64,000 bases of DNA from Pohlia nutans (taxonomy: Eukaryota; Streptophyta; Bryopsida; Bryales; Mniaceae), in the NCBI GenBank assembly GCA_022496805.1, contig CM040087.1:27180253-27244252 (forward strand), in the 5' to 3' direction. Shown one piece after another: positions 35,370-44,648 of this stretch (its first letter is position 1; the number at the start of each line of letters is the position of its first letter). The translations under genes were made by a program, and so were the position numbers. The notes under the pieces were generated by a model that saw only the letters and a program-made list of their open reading frames with translations, ran no database searches and had not been told where the DNA came from.

Positions 35370-38300
35370 TATCCACTACCTAACAATACGGTGCTACTCG
35401 TGGCCGTTGACAAATTCGACCCCGACCCGATCATAGTCAACACCAACAAACTTAAACCGTACCGATTTCTCAACGACGAACAAATTCACAATGCCGCCCG
35501 AACCGCCCCAGCAAAAACTACCATCCTTCACCAACCAGAAGACCTCGACACCGACGAAGACGATACAGAAGGCGAAGCCGAAGTTACCAAGACTTCCATC
35601 TCCACCAACTGTATCACCGTAGAGGTCTCCTCTCAGTCGGATCGAGATACCAAGTCGTACCCGGTTACCGAACCGGTAGTATTGCCGACCATCTCAATGC
35701 GACCACTGATCTCGGTAACCGACCACAGTTCCACAGCCGCCAACACAGTTGTACAGCCGCCACCAAAGCTGCCACTCCATTTTACCGAACCAACCCACTC
35801 GGAAACACCGAGGCAACAACCGGACCGAGAGCCAGGTTCGGACGTCCCCAACCCTTACGCGCCGCCACCTAGTTTACACCCACCCACTCCATTCCTCTTC
35901 ATTACACCACCCTCTTCATTTACATCTTTGTCCGCCCCCTCTTCTATATATTCTTTCCGCACCATGCCTTCTTCCGCCGCCACGGTGTTCTCTCCTTCCC
36001 GGTTAGCTCTCCGCCTCCGCCCTCCTTCTCCGACCCCATCTCTTCTTCCCCGGCCGCCACGGCCGGTAGCTACCGTTCTACTCCACCGACACTATCGACC
36101 GAGGCAAATAGCGCGGATTAGATACCTTCCTCCCTCTAGCTTGGTAGCCGGTCCTTCCCCCTTCCGAGAGAAATCGCGAGGCCCTCTCCGTGTGCGTTTT
36201 TGCAGGATGACAGGGCAAAAGAAGACCCCGGTCGATAGCCGCCGAGCGGGCTCTTCACGCGCCGCCCCGATAGGACCGAACTGGCGGGAATTCACGTGCC
36301 TGCCGCTCAAGCACATGGTTGGCTGGAAAGCTTACGCCGCCATCAATTCGGAGGAACGCGCATGGATCCAACAAGTCGGACTCGAAGGATTCGTCAACCT
36401 ACCGTGGGGACAGCCGATCCGGAAGGATGTCATGGAGAACTTCATCAACACCGCCCACAGCACCAAACAGCACTCCATCATCGGAGAAGTCATGGGGAAG
36501 ACGTACGTTATCACCCCGGTAGACATCACCAACATCCTCCGCCTACCGACTGGCACGACTACCGAAGTCAACCCCGAGCCGGATGCGGAGAAATTCAAGT
36601 ACTGGAGCATCGGGCCCAATGGACATGAACTTCTTCACCGACCCGACACCGATGGCTACAGTGTTTCTCTGGGGGCGAAGGAGTTACAAGCTCGGAAGTA
36701 TGGTTTGCTGCAGGCCATCTACTTCAAGAGGAAGCAGTCATATACGTCCAAGCGCTGCCTCCGAGAGATACTGACAGCAGAAGAACTCTCCCGGTCCACT
36801 ACCGGAGACTCCTGGAACTGGGCTTCCTTCATGCTCGGACAGCTCCAAAAGGAACTCGGAGTCCTCAAGGGAGACCTTTCGCCGCTATGTCACTCAGCGG
36901 AAATCTGGGACATGCTCCTCCGAGGACAAGAACCGACAGCCACTACGACCACGCCAGCAACCGTACCGGCCACAGCTACGGCAGCAGATCCGGGACCCCG
37001 CTCAAGCACACAGCAAGCAGCACCAGGATCAGTTCGGAGCACCGGTACCGGTACTCCACCCTCTTCGGTACGAGGACGAGTGACTCGGTACCCACTACCG
37101 AGGCGGCGGTCATCACTGCCCCTCCTCACTCCTCTCCCTGACCTCGGTGGGATTTCGACCCGACTTCGCAGCCGCATCACATCAACACCCTCGGCTGCCA
37201 AGCGCAAGCACCGACCCGACCTCACCGACGCCTTAAACGAATTTGGCAGGAATCCTCGCCCCCGAACCGATCATGGCGGTGGTTCCTCCTCGAACCGATC
37301 ATCTCAGCGCACTCCGTCGCCTCCACCGGTACCATCACCACAAGGCGGCGAGTCCTCGACACCACCCAAGATCACCGGTATTAATTTACCACCGCCGTTG
37401 CTCCACACTTCAGGTATGCTCACTACCGAGGTCACTCGTACTTCCGGGATCCAAGTATCAGCACAGATGGCACCGCCCCTGACCTCGGTTATTCCACCAA
37501 CGGCGCGTGCCGACCTTCCACACCATGGCCCTCGGAACCTGGATCTGAATGTCCGCTACCTCCAGCGGACAACCGAGACGCTGTCTCACGTGCTTACAGA
37601 GATCCAGACACAAGCTCAACAACTTACAGTCGCGGACCAGGAAACACACCGGCAGCAATTGGAGAACGCCCAGAAGCGTATTACCGAAATGGAGCGTCAA
37701 CTCGCCACCTCCCAAACCGAAGCAGAGCAGCACGCTACCGACCTCGCCCGAGTTCAAGAAGACCGTGATCGAGCCTTTACCGAAGTGGCAGATCTGACGC
37801 AGCAGTTACAAACCCGAGCGATCCTCTTGAACGCCGCCAAAACAGAACGCGATCAGCTCAGAACCGATAGAGCGACAGACCAGACCACCATCGACACGAT
37901 CAGGCTCGCTTTCCGAACCGAGACGGATCTCCGCGAAACGATCAGCACCGAAATGGAGCAGGTACTTGCCGAATACGACGCCCTGAACATCCGATACGCG
38001 GAGATCGAGACGGCTCTGAACAACACCTACCGGATGCTCAACCAGTACCGAAGAGCACATCCGACTTTCGTTCCGGACCCGCCATCACCAGACTCTACCG
38101 ATACCAACATCGTAAATCCAGCCACGACGGAACACGGCCCACTCCGAGCACCTCCATTATCGACAGAAGGCTTTGACTCCATGTTTGGGGGTTCCTTCGA
38201 CGGCCGAGAACTTCTTAGCCCGCCCACGCAAGGTAATATCACTGGCCAGGACACCGGGACACCACACCACCCTCGGCATAGGACGCCGACTACCGAGGAT

Positions 38301-38372
38301 CCTTCCGACTCTGAGGCCGAAGAATTTAGGGTTTCTCGCATCATCAGCCGACCTACCGGTCCCACAGAGTAG
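35370..38372 (+). CDS. B2 extra 3' ORF: compact domain plus long coiled coil (part of the polyprotein frame)
   Basis: An open stretch of 993 residues (first in-frame Met at 35391) continues the gag-pol frame. It has an integrase tail (NTNKLKPYRF), a Pro/Ser/Thr-rich linker, and then, from MTGQKKTPVDSRR near 36207, a compact domain (NWREFTCLPLKHM, MENFINTAHSTK, VDITNILRLPTG). After a low-complexity region a coiled coil runs over roughly 190 residues (QTQAQQLTVADQETHRQQLE to NNTYRMLNQYRR). No transmembrane helix is visible. Family A has the same layout with diverged sequence. An internal start for separate expression is possible; I could not identify a splice acceptor. Function unknown. Confidence 0.8.
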   Translation, partial: YPLPNNTVLLVAVDKFDPDPIIVNTNKLKPYRFLNDEQIHNAARTAPAKTTILHQPEDLDTDEDDTEGEAEVTKTSISTNCITVEVSSQSDRDTKSYPVTEPVVLPTISMRPLISVTDHSSTAANTVVQPPPKLPLHFTEPTHSETPRQQPDREPGSDVPNPYAPPPSLHPPTPFLFITPPSSFTSLSAPSSIYSFRTMPSSAATVFSPSRLALRLRPPSPTPSLLPRPPRPVATVLLHRHYRPRQIARIRYLPPSSLVAGPSPFREKSRGPLRVRFCRMTGQKKTPVDSRRAGSSRAAPIGPNWREFTCLPLKHMVGWKAYAAINSEERAWIQQVGLEGFVNLPWGQPIRKDVMENFINTAHSTKQHSIIGEVMGKTYVITPVDITNILRLPTGTTTEVNPEPDAEKFKYWSIGPNGHELLHRPDTDGYSVSLGAKELQARKYGLLQAIYFKRKQSYTSKRCLREILTAEELSRSTTGDSWNWASFMLGQLQKELGVLKGDLSPLCHSAEIWDMLLRGQEPTATTTTPATVPATATAADPGPRSSTQQAAPGSVRSTGTGTPPSSVRGRVTRYPLPRRRSSLPLLTPLPDLGGISTRLRSRITSTPSAAKRKHRPDLTDALNEFGRNPRPRTDHGGGSSSNRSSQRTPSPPPVPSPQGGESSTPPKITGINLPPPLLHTSGMLTTEVTRTSGIQVSAQMAPPLTSVIPPTARADLPHHGPRNLDLNVRYLQRTTETLSHVLTEIQTQAQQLTVADQETHRQQLENAQKRITEMERQLATSQTEAEQHATDLARVQEDRDRAFTEVADLTQQLQTRAILLNAAKTERDQLRTDRATDQTTIDTIRLAFRTETDLRETISTEMEQVLAEYDALNIRYAEIETALNNTYRMLNQYRRAHPTFVPDPPSPDSTDTNIVNPATTEHGPLRAPPLSTEGFDSMFGGSFDGRELLSPPTQGNITGQDTGTPHHPRHRTPTTEDPSDSEAEEFRVSRIISRPTGPTE

Positions 38373-38425
38373 AAAACCCTCTAGCACCTTGCACTAGAAA
38401 CAAGTTCCAGGTGTGAACTTGGTTT

Positions 38426-38438
38426 AGAGGGGGGATAG
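38426..38438 (+). promoter_or_regulatory. polypurine tract of B2
   Basis: A purine run (AGAGGGGGGATAG) lies immediately before the 3' LTR start TGTTAACC, the usual plus-strand primer site. The identical tract precedes the B3 LTR at about 57039-57051. Confidence 0.75.
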
Positions 38439-38852
38439 TGTTAACCGTAAATTAGGAATATCGGTAGATCTACCGATCTGACTTTTACCTGGGTAATTTT
38501 CCAAGTTACCCCAGTGGGTAGATCTAGGAAACACTTTTTACCGATCTGACCTAACAGTCAGATCTGGTTGTACTATGGTATATAAGCAATGGAGCCAACC
38601 TCATTGGCACGCCACATTTTCCCAGATAACTGATTTCTTGTTAGACGTTTTTTCTTCCCTGTTTATATGCCTACCGAGTAATTTTCTGAGTGATTGTTGT
38701 ATGTCCTGATCAGTTTTATCTCCTCGGTTTCCTGATTGCCGACCTGGTTTTGGCCCTTTTTCATGCTGGTTACGTTCCATTTCTTATCCTTGGTAGCACT
38801 TACTACTCCTGGTACTGATTACCGAGTGGGGTCTTATCAGGGAGAGCTACCA
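38439..38852 (+). repeat. 3' LTR of gypsy B2 (414 bp)
   Basis: Starts TGTTAACCG and ends AGCTACCA, followed by the TSD TCTTG. It has an 18-bp perfect palindrome ATCGGTAGATCTACCGAT near the start, the inverted pair GATCTGAC/GTCAGATC, and TATATAA at 38579-38585. Confidence 0.95.
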
Positions 38853-38857
38853 TCTTG

Positions 38858-39330
38858 TATTGGTGTCTCGTCTACCAACATTAATCCTGGTCTATGTTGA
38901 ATACCTAGGTGCCCAGGGGTACTGGCCGTCGGAGTCGGTCCCGTTCCAGACTGGTCGACTGTCGACTCGGTAGCTAGGAGGTTCCAGTCGATAGTGCCCA
39001 TTGTGTGGAGGGTCGGGTCGGAGGCCATCAAAATTTCCTCCTCTTCATCGGTGATTCCTTCCGCGAAGTTGTAACAGACTAGCGCATGTGGTGTAACCGC
39101 CTCGTATCCTAACTGTCGATTTATCTTGACGGTCTTGACTGTGCCATTTCCCATGATCTGCACTTCGTTGTTGCCCCAGTCGTGTATGACTTTGGCATGT
39201 CGAAGCCAGGGTCGACCGAGTAATATCCAGTAGTCTGACTGGACTGTCGAGCAGTCGATGACTATAAGCGTGACTATGTAGGGGATGCCATGAATGTGAA
39301 TTTTGACATCCCTGATCAATCCATAGCCTA
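38858..39330 (-). pseudogene. A2 protease C-terminus and protease-RT linker
   Basis: The minus-strand frame (start Met 39319) encodes IRDVKIHIHGIPYIVTL, LLGRPWLRHAKVIHDWG and VQIMGNGTVKTV, the region just after the protease active site in gypsy Pol. It runs to the B2 insertion at 38857 and would continue at 23373 (ETPIQ joined to DKLRF across the TSD). The protease catalytic DGG/DSG segment itself is missing because of the deletion ending at about 39325. Confidence 0.85.
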
Positions 39331-40269
39331 TCGACCGAGGGTGTCGGGTGGTCGAATGTTTTGCACAGAGAGCAAGGGAATATCCGTCGTGGTGTGCTAT
39401 CTCGCGGTGGTCGACTCCTTGATTCGGCAGTAGTCGACACTGGTGTTGCTGCTGCTACTGGCGCTGTCCTATTACCCGCCGCCTGCCTTGTTCCGATCTC
39501 GCTCTCCGGATTGAGCCAGCAATCGCGTTCGAAATGGCCTGACTTCTTGCATCGGTTGCAAAATGCTCGTTTTGTAGTCTCGGGCCGCTCGGTAGTAGTC
39601 AAGTCGGGTTCCTTAGGTAGTCCGCTTTCTGCAAGCTTAGCCGATTTCTTGGCCTGGGCTAGTGTCGATCTTGGTAGTCCGACTGTGGCTACCTGCAGAT
39701 ACTTCAACAAACCAGCTCGGAAATTGCTTAGTAGGAAATTATCAGCCGGAAGGACCTCAAACAGGCTGGCTGGTTTCATCATCCGTTCATAGTAATCGTC
39801 AACCGACTCTTTGGCATCGTGTTTCATACTGCGGAAACGTAGGTAAGCCTGGTCATCATTGTCGATATCCTGGTAGCGATGTTTGAAGGTATCGAGGATT
39901 TCATGTAAGTTTTGGTGTGGGTATGACGCCCGTTGAGTCGAGAACCAATTATAGTTAGCAGCATCGACTAGGGAATTTCCGAACAACGCTATAGTAATAG
40001 TCGAGTCGGTTTCGCCATTCAAAGTAAGGGCATTGAGGAATCGATGGACATGCGTAATGGCACACTTGCCTTCCTTGTAGGTACGCATCGCCACCGGTTT
40101 CCGAGCAGTCGTCCGAATCGGGAGTGTAGCTACTGGGTAGGGAGGCTGCTGCTGCGTCTGAGCTGTAGGTGCCGAATAGCCTATCGACCGAGGGTTGTAT
40201 AGTGCACATTGGTCGAGAAGATGACCATAGTCGCCACAAGATGTACACATAGGTACGGTGGGTTGGCAC
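39331..40269 (-). pseudogene. A2 Gag, C-terminal half
   Basis: Contains the knuckle CTSCGDYGHLLDQC, the capsid domain (ALTLNGETDS, YNWFSTQR, FKHRYQDID, YERMMK), and a second knuckle (CNRCKKSGHFERDC). The third knuckle starts (CSLCKTFDHP) but is cut by a deletion at about 39345. It has Arg (CGA) where A1 has a stop at 8440. At the 5' end it is severed by copia copy 2 and continues at 45731. Confidence 0.87.
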
Positions 40270-40527
40270 TATTGAAGGTAGAGAAGATTGCACAAGGCAC
40301 ACACACAAACACAAGGAATGCGTAGAAAGAGATGATCTTTGCTCAAAGGCCTTCCACCTTAAGTAGTGTACACTAGGAGGTCACCATGGACAAACCATAT
40401 GGGATAACTCATCACAAGGACACTCTAGAGATCAGCCCATGCCTAACCCCTCCTCCCACACACCATTATTTAGCACCCGTACGTCTTTGGCTTCTAGCAA
40501 TACTACGTTGCATCAATTACCTCAATA
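40270..40527 (-). repeat. 3' LTR of copia copy 2 (258 bp)
   Basis: Plus-strand ends TATTGAAGG and CCTCAATA. Appears identical to the 5' LTR at 45468-45725. The polyprotein stop lies within it at 40503-40505. Confidence 0.95.
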
Positions 40528-43500
40528 CTCCCACTTTGCGTAGAGCCAAAGCCTCTAAGTCCAAATGCTATTACTAATCGTTGGTGTCGGTCTCTACAAA
40601 GACCCTTTGTGAGCACATCCGCCACCATGTGCTCCGTTGGGCAATACTCCAAATGTATAACTCCCAATTCCAACTTCTCCCGAATGAAGTGGTATTGCAC
40701 ATCAATGTGCTTCGTGCGTGAATGATGTGTAGGGTTCTTTGCAAGTGAAATGCACCCTTGGTTGTCACACATAATCGTTGTAGCCTCACCTTGTGTGCAA
40801 CCCACATCCACCATTAGTTGCCTCAACCAAATGGCCTCCTTCGTGGCATGGCTCGTAGCCATGTACTCGGCCTCCACCGTTGATGTCGCCGTGGTTTGTT
40901 GCCGCTTGCTATTCCACGACACCGCTCCCGATCCGACCTTGAACATGTAGCCCGTTGTCGATCTTCGATCGCTCGTGTCTCCCGCGTAGTCCGCGTCACA
41001 ATAGCCGCTCAACACAATGTCTTTGCCTCCAAGACACAACTTCACATCGCTTGTGCCCCTCAAATAACGCATGATCCTTTTGACCGTCATCCAATGCATC
41101 GAGCCCGGTCTCGCCATGTGTTGACTCACCACGCTAATTGGATACGCAAGGTCGGGCCGTGTCGCAATCATCGCATACATCAACGACCCCACCGCTTGCT
41201 TGTATGGCACCTCCGCCATCGATTTAGCCTCCATCGCATACTCCTCCTCCGAAAGCTTGACGAGCTTGGAGTTTGCATCCAATGGTGTTGCCACGGGCTT
41301 ACAATCCTCCATCCCGAATCTCTTGAGCACGTCCATCACATACTTGCCTTGACTCATGGTGATAGTGCGTGTAGCCCTATCACGCACAAACTCAACACCA
41401 AGACAAAAGTGCAATTCTCCAAGATCACTCATCTCGTACTCTCTCTCAAGCATGCCTTTTAATGCATTCATTAAACTCATGAGGCTTGCAAGAATGATCA
41501 AATCATCAACATATATGATCACAATCACCACATGTTGCCCCTCTTGCATGAAGTAGAGACTATGATCCGCAATGCTCCTAGTAAACCCGTGTGCAAGCAA
41601 GAACGTGTCAATCTTTTGGTACCACGCTCTTGGAGATTGTTTCAACCCATACAATGATTTTTGCAACTTACAAACAAGGTGCTCTTTACCTTGTTGCACA
41701 AACCCCTCAGGTTGCACCATGTAGATGTCCTCCTCCAAATCGCCATTCAAAAATGCGGTCTTCACATCCATTTGATGCATCTCCAAGTCCAAGGCCGCTC
41801 CAATGGCAAGAATGCATCGAATGGTGGTGAACTTGGCCACGGGAGCAAATGTCTCGTGAAAGTCCACCCCATGCACTTGCGCGAACCCCTTGGCTACTAA
41901 TCTTGCCTTGTGACGCACAACAATACCCGAAACATCCCTCTTTGTCCGAAACACCCATTTGCAACCAATGGGGTTGCGATCCTTTGGAATGGGAGTTAAT
42001 TGCCACGTACCGTTAGCAATTAGAGAGTCGTACTCCTCTTGCATGGCGCGCTCCCACTTGACCGCATCCTCACCTTGCATGGCTTCTCGAATGGTCAATG
42101 GACCATCCGATAATGCCACATTCGCATGCTCGTCCTCCACTTGAGGGAAGATGTGGTTCTTCCACCATTCTCCAGGTGGCTTGCGCGATCTCTCGGGGTA
42201 CCGCCGCTCGCTTGAAGAAACTTGCTCCTCTTGCGTGCCCTTTGCGCCATTCTTGGCCTTTGAGCTCGATGGCGCTTCAACAACCTCCGTGTCGCCAGCT
42301 TCGTCATCACCGTCATCATCACCTACATCAACAACACTAGGAGACTTGGAGGGTGTGTCCACCAAAACGTCTCCACTACTCCCACTTGGACCAACCTCCA
42401 AAGGAGCCTCCATCGTAGACTCCTCACAAAATGTCACATCACGTGACCGAATGATCTTCCTCGTGTCCACCGACATGAGTCTATACGCCTTGGTACCTTC
42501 ACAATACCCAAGAAACACACATTTCAAGGCCTTAGCCTCGAGTTTCGTCCTCCGTTCGTCGGGAACCTTCGCATATGCAATGCATCCGAAGATGCGCATG
42601 TGTGCAACACATGGTTGCCTCCCACTCCACGCTTGCTCCGGCGTCATGCCTTCAACCGCGCTTGTTGGACACCGATTGCGTGTGTATACCGCATTCACCA
42701 CCGCTTCCGCCCAAAGGTCCAACTTCAAGTTTTGAGCGTGCAACATGCTCCTCGCCATCTCTACAATGGTGCGATTTGCGCGCTCCGCAACTCCATTTTG
42801 TTGAGGCGTGTACGGGGCCGAAGTTTGGCGTGCGATGCCTTCATTCTTCAAAAGCTCGTCAAATTTCTTGGACATGTACTCGCCGCCATTGTCCGACCGA
42901 AACACCTTGATCTTCAACTCGGATTGGTTCTCCACCAATGTCTTGAACTCCTTGAACTTCTCAAAGCACTCACTCTTGGCTTTGATAGGGTAGAGCCATA
43001 TCTTCCTTGAAAAATCATCGATGAAGGTCACAAAGTACTTGCAACCTCCCATCGATGTGGTCTTCATGGGGCCACACACATCCGAATGCACGATCTCCAA
43101 AACTTTTGTGGCCCGTGTCGCCCCTTCACCCGCAAATGGCAACCGTTGTTGCTTGCCTTCAATGCAACCTTCACACGTGAATGTAGAAGCATCCACTTTC
43201 AATTGATGAAGATCCATACCGCTTACCATGCCGCGTAGTGTCTTCACACTCTTGATGTTCAAATGGCCAAGTCGACGATGCCACAACGCCAACTTGTCGT
43301 CCTTCAAGTTTGAATGCGCCAACGCCGCCGATTCCTTCGAATGCACCTTGGAGAACTTGATGTGGTACAAGCCCTCGTGTTCTTCAATGATGGCCACCTC
43401 ATCTCGACTCGGTGACAACACATAACACCCCTTATCACTAAACTCTACTCTCAAGTGCTTTGCCACTAGTTGCCTCACCGATAGTAAATTTGCCGTTAGT

Positions 43501-44648
43501 TTGGGAACGTGGAGGATATCTTTGATAGTGATTGTCTTCACACGACCCCTCACCTCGGTGTCTACAACAATTTGGCCCTTGCCAACGGCCTCAAGCACCG
43601 TATCATCTCCCAAAATCACTCTCCTTGGATTAATGAGAGCATACGAATGAAAACAAGTTTTATGTGGTGACATGTGGCTTGTAGCCCCCGAATCAACAAT
43701 CCAATCACTCGTACTACCATTGCACGATACATTGCTTGCCATGTTTGCATACTCATCACCAACCTCAATCCAATCACTCATGCTTGCATCACCCTCGATA
43801 CCATCACTCATGCTTGCATCACCCTCGATGCCATCGCTCATGCTTGCCTCATATCTAGCCGTAAATGCGTACTCATCATCGTCACGAGTTTTAGTGTTGT
43901 TTGCACTCTCCCCTTTCTCATCCCTCTTGCGTTTGAAGCAAAATTTGGCAATGTGGCCCTTCTTACCACAATAGAAGCACACCTTGTCGCTTGAGCTCCC
44001 ACCGCCTCCATTCTTGGATTGCTTCGCCACGAGTGCCGCTCCATCTTCTCGAGACTCGTTCTCCTTTCGCCGCGAAAGCTCGTGCAACAACCGTGAGGTC
44101 ACATAGTCCAATGTGAGCTCCGTAATGGGTCTTGACTCCATCGCCACGATGAGGTACTCGTATGATGATGGAAGGCTCTCCAAAAGTGTCATCACGATGT
44201 CACCATCCGTAACCGACACGTCGCAACCGTTGAGTTGATCCGCGAGAGCTTTGACCTTGTTGATGTGCGCCAACATGTCATCTTCTTCGCCCATCTTGAT
44301 GGTGAAGAACTTGCGCCTCAAAAACAAAATGTTGGCCAATGTTTTCGCTTCGTGAATGTTGCAAAGCTTGGACCATGCTTCCGCGGGTGTCTTGCACGAA
44401 CGAATGTGCGCAAGTTGCGAATCCGCGAGGTTGAGTGCCAAAATGGCAAATGCCTTCTTCTCCCTCCTCGTGTACGCTTGCATGATCCTAGGATCCGTAG
44501 AAGAGAAAGGAGGTTCCTCACTACCCTCGACAATCTCCCACAACTCCTTCTCGGCCATCACCATCTCCATTTTGAACTTCCACAAGTGGAAATTCACCCC
44601 ATCGAACTTGTCCACGACCTTGGGACCCTCACCCTCAAAAGATGCCAT
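40503..44648 (-). CDS. copia Gag-Pol polyprotein, complete (1381 aa)
   Basis: I take the ATG at 44648 (MASFEGEG) as start; the frame opens three codons earlier at a GTG. Domains: UBN2-type Gag (FDGVNFHLWKFKM, about 15-30); a CCHC knuckle CFYCGKKGHIAKFC (about 225); protease with DSGATSHMS (about 320); integrase with an HHCC-type finger (LWHRRLGHLN ... CEGC, about 455-505) and D, D, E core (SDVCGPM, RSDNGGEY, GVAERANR); RT with QMDVKTAFLNG and YVDDLIIL (about 1050); and RNase H with SGYCDADYAGD (about 1220). It ends 25 bp inside the 3' LTR. There is no stop or frameshift, the catalytic residues are present, and the length is normal for copia. Confidence 0.96.
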   Translation of the reverse strand: MASFEGEGPKVVDKFDGVNFHLWKFKMEMVMAEKELWEIVEGSEEPPFSSTDPRIMQAYTRREKKAFAILALNLADSQLAHIRSCKTPAEAWSKLCNIHEAKTLANILFLRRKFFTIKMGEEDDMLAHINKVKALADQLNGCDVSVTDGDIVMTLLESLPSSYEYLIVAMESRPITELTLDYVTSRLLHELSRRKENESREDGAALVAKQSKNGGGGSSSDKVCFYCGKKGHIAKFCFKRKRDEKGESANNTKTRDDDEYAFTARYEASMSDGIEGDASMSDGIEGDASMSDWIEVGDEYANMASNVSCNGSTSDWIVDSGATSHMSPHKTCFHSYALINPRRVILGDDTVLEAVGKGQIVVDTEVRGRVKTITIKDILHVPKLTANLLSVRQLVAKHLRVEFSDKGCYVLSPSRDEVAIIEEHEGLYHIKFSKVHSKESAALAHSNLKDDKLALWHRRLGHLNIKSVKTLRGMVSGMDLHQLKVDASTFTCEGCIEGKQQRLPFAGEGATRATKVLEIVHSDVCGPMKTTSMGGCKYFVTFIDDFSRKIWLYPIKAKSECFEKFKEFKTLVENQSELKIKVFRSDNGGEYMSKKFDELLKNEGIARQTSAPYTPQQNGVAERANRTIVEMARSMLHAQNLKLDLWAEAVVNAVYTRNRCPTSAVEGMTPEQAWSGRQPCVAHMRIFGCIAYAKVPDERRTKLEAKALKCVFLGYCEGTKAYRLMSVDTRKIIRSRDVTFCEESTMEAPLEVGPSGSSGDVLVDTPSKSPSVVDVGDDDGDDEAGDTEVVEAPSSSKAKNGAKGTQEEQVSSSERRYPERSRKPPGEWWKNHIFPQVEDEHANVALSDGPLTIREAMQGEDAVKWERAMQEEYDSLIANGTWQLTPIPKDRNPIGCKWVFRTKRDVSGIVVRHKARLVAKGFAQVHGVDFHETFAPVAKFTTIRCILAIGAALDLEMHQMDVKTAFLNGDLEEDIYMVQPEGFVQQGKEHLVCKLQKSLYGLKQSPRAWYQKIDTFLLAHGFTRSIADHSLYFMQEGQHVVIVIIYVDDLIILASLMSLMNALKGMLEREYEMSDLGELHFCLGVEFVRDRATRTITMSQGKYVMDVLKRFGMEDCKPVATPLDANSKLVKLSEEEYAMEAKSMAEVPYKQAVGSLMYAMIATRPDLAYPISVVSQHMARPGSMHWMTVKRIMRYLRGTSDVKLCLGGKDIVLSGYCDADYAGDTSDRRSTTGYMFKVGSGAVSWNSKRQQTTATSTVEAEYMATSHATKEAIWLRQLMVDVGCTQGEATTIMCDNQGCISLAKNPTHHSRTKHIDVQYHFIREKLELGVIHLEYCPTEHMVADVLTKGLCRDRHQRLVIAFGLRGFGSTQSGSIEVIDAT

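Larger units (their letters stand above)
23374..38852 (+). mobile_element. Ty3/gypsy family B, copy B2, complete but interrupted in its 5' LTR
   Basis: The only family B copy with both LTRs in the window, flanked by the perfect 5-bp TSD TCTTG inside A2 pol. Its 5' LTR (23374-29780) is broken by a solo A LTR and a 5.4-kb Mutator-like element. The internal region is 29781-38438 and the 3' LTR 38439-38852. Net length without the insertions is about 9.5 kb. By eye the two LTRs differ at about seven positions in 414 (about 1.7%), so it is older than copia copy 2. It encodes gag-protease-RT-RNase H-integrase-3' ORF in one frame broken by five stops. Confidence 0.94.

Noticed and set aside
29952..38372. 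Non-standard code with TAG read as Gln
   Set aside because: Four family B stops are TAG at Gln sites, as in some green algae. However, the fifth is TGA at an Arg site, and the open copia polyproteins end at TAG exactly at the conserved end. C-to-T mutation explains all five stops.
35370..38372. Retroviral envelope gene
   Set aside because: Position after integrase suggests it, but no signal peptide, transmembrane helix or cleavage-like site is visible; coiled coil and Pro/Ser-rich linkers dominate.
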